Of a stretch of 64,000 nt of DNA, positions 59,453 to 64,000 are shown piece after piece; the stretch's first letter is position 1, and each line of letters starts with the position of its first letter. This DNA comes from Heterodera schachtii. Taxonomy: Eukaryota; Nematoda; Chromadorea; Rhabditida; Heteroderidae. Where the stretch lies: NCBI GenBank assembly GCA_023374025.1, contig SIJG01000041.1:395001-459000 (forward strand). Reading direction: 5' to 3'. The position numbers and the translations under genes are program-made. Below the pieces are notes generated by a model. That model did not search any database. It was not told where the DNA came from and was given only the letters and a program-made list of their open reading frames with translations.

Positions 59453-61871
59453 TTATCTTCTATCAGTCCCGGATCTCGTCAATTTAATTTTTACAGTATA
59501 TCCGAGGCATGGCGAATTATCTAAATTCATTCTGTAAAGTTCGGGTTTTTTATAAATTGAGTAAACGCAGCGGAGTCGGTTCCGCTCGTTTTCCTTGGCC
59601 CATCTTCTGCTCGGGTGGTGCTTTGGGTCGAAATATGGAAGAACACCAGCAAAAGAGGCAGGCACACAATCTTTCGGAATGGGCACTCTTTTTGGTTGTC
59701 CGATTTGTGCTTACCGCACGGCTTTCGTCTCCACATATTTGCCCAGTCGGGCTGCCAGCTGAGAAGGCGTTGGCCGGGCCCAAATCCCTCTGCCATTCCT
59801 GCAATTCAATTTTGTTGTGGGAGGGCTGCTTTTGCATTTCCCCAAAGTGGAAAATGTGGCACTAACAACAAAATATTTTTCTTTAATTTAGTTTTCCCAA
59901 AATCATTCCGATTCCGAATTCCTCTGCGTATTCTCTTGATTTGATTGGTTTGGTATGACCTATTATTAGTCCCATTTCATCAACCTTTACAACTCAGCGT
60001 TTCTTCTGGTCCTGTAGTCACTCCCAATTTCGCACAGAACCATTTGAATGCCTTTGGTTGGGTTAATTTGACTCCATCTGCCCCCCCCCCATCCCTTCGG
60101 TTACTTTTATTCGTCGGTTTTCCCCTCCCGGCCCTGGGAAGAAATTGTGAACGTTTTCTTCCTCGCCATCGCATTCATTATTTATCACCAAATTGGTTGG
60201 TCTAAATCGCGCAAAATCTAATTTGTTTGTTCCTTTTCTCGTTGAACTGTCTTTTACCCAAAAACTGATCCTTCGTAGCCAATTCGACGATTTCTTTTGC
60301 TGGGGACCCACTGCCCGGTCATTATCAAAAAATCAATGACCATAATTACTTGCAATAAGCCTCAATTAGCCAATTTTACCTCATGCATCGATGGTTTCGG
60401 GGGCTGTGGCGTGTTATAAAACCTTCCAATTGAAAAAATTATGCAAGGCAAATGAATGAGAAGGATTAACGGAATGGGCGGACCAAAGTGCCGAAAGCAT
60501 TGCCAGCGGAGGGTCGAGGCGGGTTAGCAATTGGTTGGGCTGTTGTAGAAGGTCGACTTCAACGCCTTCAGTTCGAAGAAAATGCCGAAACTGAAAATCC
60601 TTCTGATCGTAAACGATTCGACAGTTCGACCTGCCCGTAATTGTAATTCCAGGAAAGCTAAACGGAAGAAAGATGTCGTGGATTGGCTTATTTGGTGGCG
60701 TTTGCCTGGAGGGGCCCTCGCCCGAAGTAACAGCCCTCGAAGGCACTCGCATTGGCACTCTCCGCTCTTTCTTTGCAGGGGTACCTTCCGTTTCTGTGAT
60801 TGGTTCGCATTCTTTGCCATTGGCCCACCAAAAGTCCAATTCCGGCGATCTTTTGCAGTAACGTCCCGCCTCAACACATCTGTCCCCGTCTTTGAAAGTT
60901 TTTCCGTCGCTTCTGCCGGGGAAAAGCGGCGAGCGGGGGCCGCCCTCGAAGAAATGGTAAAAGGCGCCTCTGTAAAAGCATTCGGAGGCAACGCGAGGTG
61001 AAAGTTTCGAGGAGGAACTGCTGAGGAACGAAGAAGCATTGAAAGAATGGGACGGAAGAAAAGGAAAGAAACGCTTTTCGAACATTGGCCAATTTGGCCA
61101 AAGAATGGCAAAACTTGCCTAATGTCCGCCCAAAAGCAAAATTCACTTGAACAGGCGAAGATTGTTCTGTCCACTCTCTGCCAAAACGTGGGCGAAAAAC
61201 GCGGCAACATCGCGCCGTTGAATTTCACTGGCATTGTAAGTGATCCTTCTGACGGATTGTGAGGGATTTGGAGTTGCGCCAAACTCGGGAAAGTAACGAG
61301 CGGCGATGATGAAAGCGTCGAAAGAGTAGGGCATGCACGGGTGCTCACCCCAGCCTTGGTTTGAGACCGGGAACAAATTCTGCTGAGGGTGAGGAGGCAA
61401 TGCTTTTGCTTCAATGCCATTCCCTTGTCCCTTTGCGCACCTCCCAAAGCTCCCGAGTGAACCATTTCTCGAGACGGACTCTCGGCTTAAGGTTTGGGTC
61501 CACTGCGCCGGTGCATTTCGGCGATTGAATTTGTCCATATCGGTGAGTTTTTGGGCAAAGTTGAACAGCCGGAGAATGTTGGAAGGAAATGGGCAAAAGC
61601 AAAGGGAAGACGAAGGGGAAGCCTCGAAAAAGGAGCATTTCCAAATGCAAATAGACTGTGTTCGAACTCTAAGTTTTTTGAGACTGTGGGAAGGATTGGG
61701 GGGCGCGAGAGGGGGGGGGGGGGGGGGGGGGGACAACGGGCGAAGGGACAATGGCCACCAAAGGAGGGGACAATGGCCGTTCCGCCGGACCGTCCCCCCC
61801 CCCCCCCCCCGCCCCTTTCTTTCCATTGATTGTCCATCCTCCGTTTGTTGGACAGTGTCGAGAATATTCAT
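59453..61871 (-). CDS. GH19 chitinase-like protein
   Basis: Nematode glycoside hydrolase family 19 protein, probably acting on chitin (eggshell, pharynx or cuticle). Traced exons: GAVDPNLKPRVRLEKWFTRE LWE; QNLFPVSNQGWGEHPCMPYS; FDAFIIAARYFPEFG; RRDVAAFFAHVLAESG, with a Glu in the place of the first catalytic Glu; CFYRGAFYHFFEGG; CKRSPELDFWWANG; LSWNYNYGQVELSNRLRSEG (GH19 hallmark); VDLLQQPNQLLTRLDPPLAM LSALW; after a 60-nt intron FYNTPQPPKPSMHE; GQWVPSKRNRRIGYEGSVFG; NLVINNECDGEEENVHNFFP; and a C-terminal part to 59453 (LRCVYSIYKKPELYRMNLD). The N-terminal exon with signal peptide was not identified with certainty, and the 3' end is the weakest part. The second catalytic Glu could not be placed. 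Long G- and C-runs lie in the first intron. Confidence 0.85.
61700..61811. repeat. Paired poly-G and poly-C tracts
   Basis: An uninterrupted G-run of about 22 bp (61701-61722) is followed 70 bp later by a C-run of about 15 bp (61796-61810); the flanks GGGGACAA / GTCCCC can also pair. They lie in an intron or 5' region of the chitinase gene. The tract lengths may be unreliable in the assembly. Confidence 0.75.
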
Positions 61872-62019
61872 TCAATAATCGCAAAAAATGTTCTCTTTGC
61901 GCTATTCAGCGGATAAGTGAGGGAATGCTTCTTCTTTTGCTAAGATAAGAAAAGGTATTTATCAAATAAATATTTACAATAAATGAAAACTATCGGAAGA
62001 AAATACACAATTAATTATT

Positions 62020-64000
62020 CTATTTAATATTTTTTTCTGCGCTTAAAAAATTTCTGAAAAACAAAGCGACGAAAAAAGTGCCGGCCGAAACAGTGACAAG
62101 AAAAGTGGAGACGGAGACGAGCAGAGCGAACAGAGGGAGGGACAAGCACATTTGGGGCACGGAGAGAGCGGTGGACGGGAGGAGACGCGGCGGACGAGCG
62201 GCTGACAGAGGGAAAAGCGGGGCAATTTGAGGAATAGGAGCGAGAAAGTGCACTGGTCCCGGAAGCCCCTTCATAGGGATACTCGAAACCGAATTTCCCG
62301 ATATTTGACACCGATACCCCCAAATCAGGCATTTTCGTAGACATCGACATTCTCGGGAATCTCTACCGCACTCTCGAGCAATTTCTACTCACTCGGTGGG
62401 AGTCCGTCCCCCGCCGACGCTTCTTCGGGTCCTTCTGCCAAATCGAAGACGGTCATCTAAGAGTAATTGATCATTGGATTTGCCATTTTTCACATACCAG
62501 AGGGGAGTTTAGCTCCCAATCCATCGACGATTTGCTCATTCCTTTTTCGGCTTCGGGAGCGTTTCGTCCGATTTTGAGACGAATGAATTTGGTCGACGTT
62601 TGAAGCAAAAGCGACTTTTTCCGAGCAATTTGGAGGCTTATGAAAAAACAATGAAACGCAAAATTTGTTTTTGGCACTTACAGTGAATCCGTCGCATTTG
62701 CCCAAGTCGCGCATACAAACGGTAATGGAGCACTTAGGAAGGAGAGAAAGTGATTATGCAAAAAACAAAGAAAGCCAAATGGGGGGAGGACCTGAAAGCC
62801 GACTAAGTCGCCGTCAGGGAATTTAGCCACGGAAGAGACAATGGTGGCACGGAGGGAATCGGAAGAGTAGACGGGGGTGGGCAGAATCAACGGGTCCTTG
62901 GAGCAACTGAACACGGCCAAACTAAGCCAAACTGACGCTGCCCACCAACCCCCGGGTATTTTTATTTGATCATTTCCCCCCCCCCCCCCCCCCCCCGCTT
63001 TTTCTCCTCGGCCCACCCTTTGCTGTCCACCACTTTCTCTCGACGGCTTTTCCCATCGTCAACAAAACAGTCGTGCACCAACAGTCCAAACATTTGCGCC
63101 ATTCTCTCTCCGTTGTCTGAGTTCCTCCGTTCGTCGTTCGCCTCCCTCCCATTGCAAATCCATTGATGCTCGACAATGTCACCGACGCGTACATTTCGCA
63201 CCTTTACGGAACAAATAACAGCCGATGCTTTTTCAATTGCCAACTTGGCAATGCCAATTGGCATTTGATAATTTGCCCCTTTCACCTGGGCACCATCCGA
63301 TTGTCCATGGATTCGATATTCGCATTGCGGTGACTCCATTTGATTGCTTATTTGTATGACTGGGGGAGAGCTGAACGAAATCAGTGAAAAGCCAAAACAC
63401 TGGCGAAACGAGTTAATTGTACTGGCAAATTGGTCAAAATATTGAATAGACTTTGGTCAAATGAGCACAGTCCATGCTTAAACTCACCTCACATCGATTT
63501 GAGCACTGAGAATTCTTTCGGGTTCCTGCTGATGGCACTCATTAAAAAGCAAAGAAACGGAAAAAGCAAAAGCTTTCATCACCTGATAAGCACATTGGAT
63601 GTTGTAAGCACGGTCAACGCCTGAAAGAGTGGACAAATGACAGAAAGGGAAAGAACGGACGACAGACGCGTGATGAAGTTGGGGTGGAAGCTGACGACGA
63701 TGGTGAAGCTGACTTGCATCCCCGGGGGGTTGGCCTAAATAAGTAACGCAATCAGTGCACCGCCCAGGTAATTAGCCGTTTCCCACTGCCTCAATTACCA
63801 TTCTGTCCCGTCGCGTGTTGCACTCGCCCAAGGGCACCTTCAGCTCGGCACTGTGCTCTTTGGCCAATCTCCGCTGTCTCCCGCCTCCGCCCGCCCCTTT
63901 CCCATTGCCTTCTTTGTCCTTCATTTCCTCACACGGAGGACACACCTTCAGAAGGGGACTTCATTCACCATTGGTCGGCCTTTGTTTTCTTCACCAATGG
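62020..64000 (-). CDS. ZP-domain cuticlin (5' end outside window)
   Basis: Zona-pellucida-domain cuticlin, a transmembrane-anchored cuticle protein that polymerises after proteolytic release. Seen on the minus strand from the right edge: AELKVPLGECNTRRDRM; ANPPGMQVSFTIVVSFHPNF; GVDRAYNIQCAYQ; MPIGIAKLAIEKASAVICSV then KVRNVRVGDIVEHQW; MAQMFGLLVHDCFVDDGKS; CSKDPLILPTPVYSSDSLRA; SVAKFPDGDLVGFQV; ITVCMRDLGKCDGFT; and PPNCSEKVA followed by a basic cluster (NRTKRSRSRKR), a consensus furin-type site. Downstream are MTVFDLAEG and a C-terminal membrane segment (FALLVSVSTFLVTVSAGTFF), stop at 62020. The conserved ZP cysteines are present in the parts read. The signal peptide and the start of the ZP domain lie beyond 64000. 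Confidence 0.92.

Noticed and set aside
60582..61001. Plus-strand frame of 139 codons opposite the chitinase
   Set aside because: The minus strand here carries the GH19 hallmark exons; this is a shadow frame.

Overview
The window reads as nuclear DNA of a nematode. Intron-split genes sit on both strands. Many introns are only 42-60 nt, with GT donors and (T)TTYAG acceptors. Several start codons lie directly behind an AG (20076, 41922, 57994), as expected for spliced-leader trans-splicing. The gene set fits Nematoda: a ZP-domain cuticlin, an ShKT heme peroxidase, a GOB-1-type trehalose-6-phosphate phosphatase, a GH19 chitinase-like protein and a STAT. Short introns, abundant G/C homopolymer runs and overall base composition suggest a tylenchid (cyst-nematode-like) species; that placement is inference.

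Layout. 0.2-7.6 kb: UAP56/DDX39B helicase (-), a DUF4735/C16orf89-like secretory protein (-), ERGIC3 (+). 7.7-16.3 kb: a TIR element, an ShKT heme peroxidase (-), a bZIP factor (-), a Rab30-like GTPase (-). 16.8-21.2 kb: a head-to-head pair, trehalose phosphatase (-) and a C18orf21-like RNase MRP protein (+); each appears to carry a short TIR element inside a coding exon. 22-30 kb: an acidic coiled-coil protein (-), a small multi-pass membrane protein (+), a coiled-coil protein (+), a biogenic-amine GPCR (-). 30-35.5 kb: a gene-free stretch with three further inverted-repeat elements. 35.5-41.1 kb: a RIC1 (Rab6 GEF) gene that runs in frame into the C-terminal third of exocyst Sec15/EXOC6. 41.9-58.7 kb: trypsin-like protease (+), STAT (+), MBOAT acyltransferase (+), mitochondrial Obg GTPase MTG2 (+), TOE1 deadenylase (-), ILKAP-type PP2C (-), mitochondrial ribosomal protein L14 (+). 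58.8-64 kb: a hAT-type element, a GH19 chitinase (-), and a cuticlin (-) that runs off the right edge.

The genes do not form one pathway. Several share themes: vesicle traffic (ERGIC3, Rab30, RIC1-Sec15), cuticle and extracellular matrix (peroxidase, cuticlin, chitinase, protease), and RNA metabolism (UAP56, TOE1, C18orf21).

The most unusual signals are: (a) a 467-bp TIR element with a perfect 8-bp target duplication inside the zinc-ribbon exon of the C18orf21 homologue, placed so that splicing at its ends would keep the frame; (b) the RIC1-Sec15 chimera; (c) a GPCR intron that looks like about 13 tandem copies of an ancestral 57-nt intron plus 11 nt of exon. Exon boundaries were read by eye from splice motifs and protein similarity; outer ends of some genes are uncertain and are flagged.
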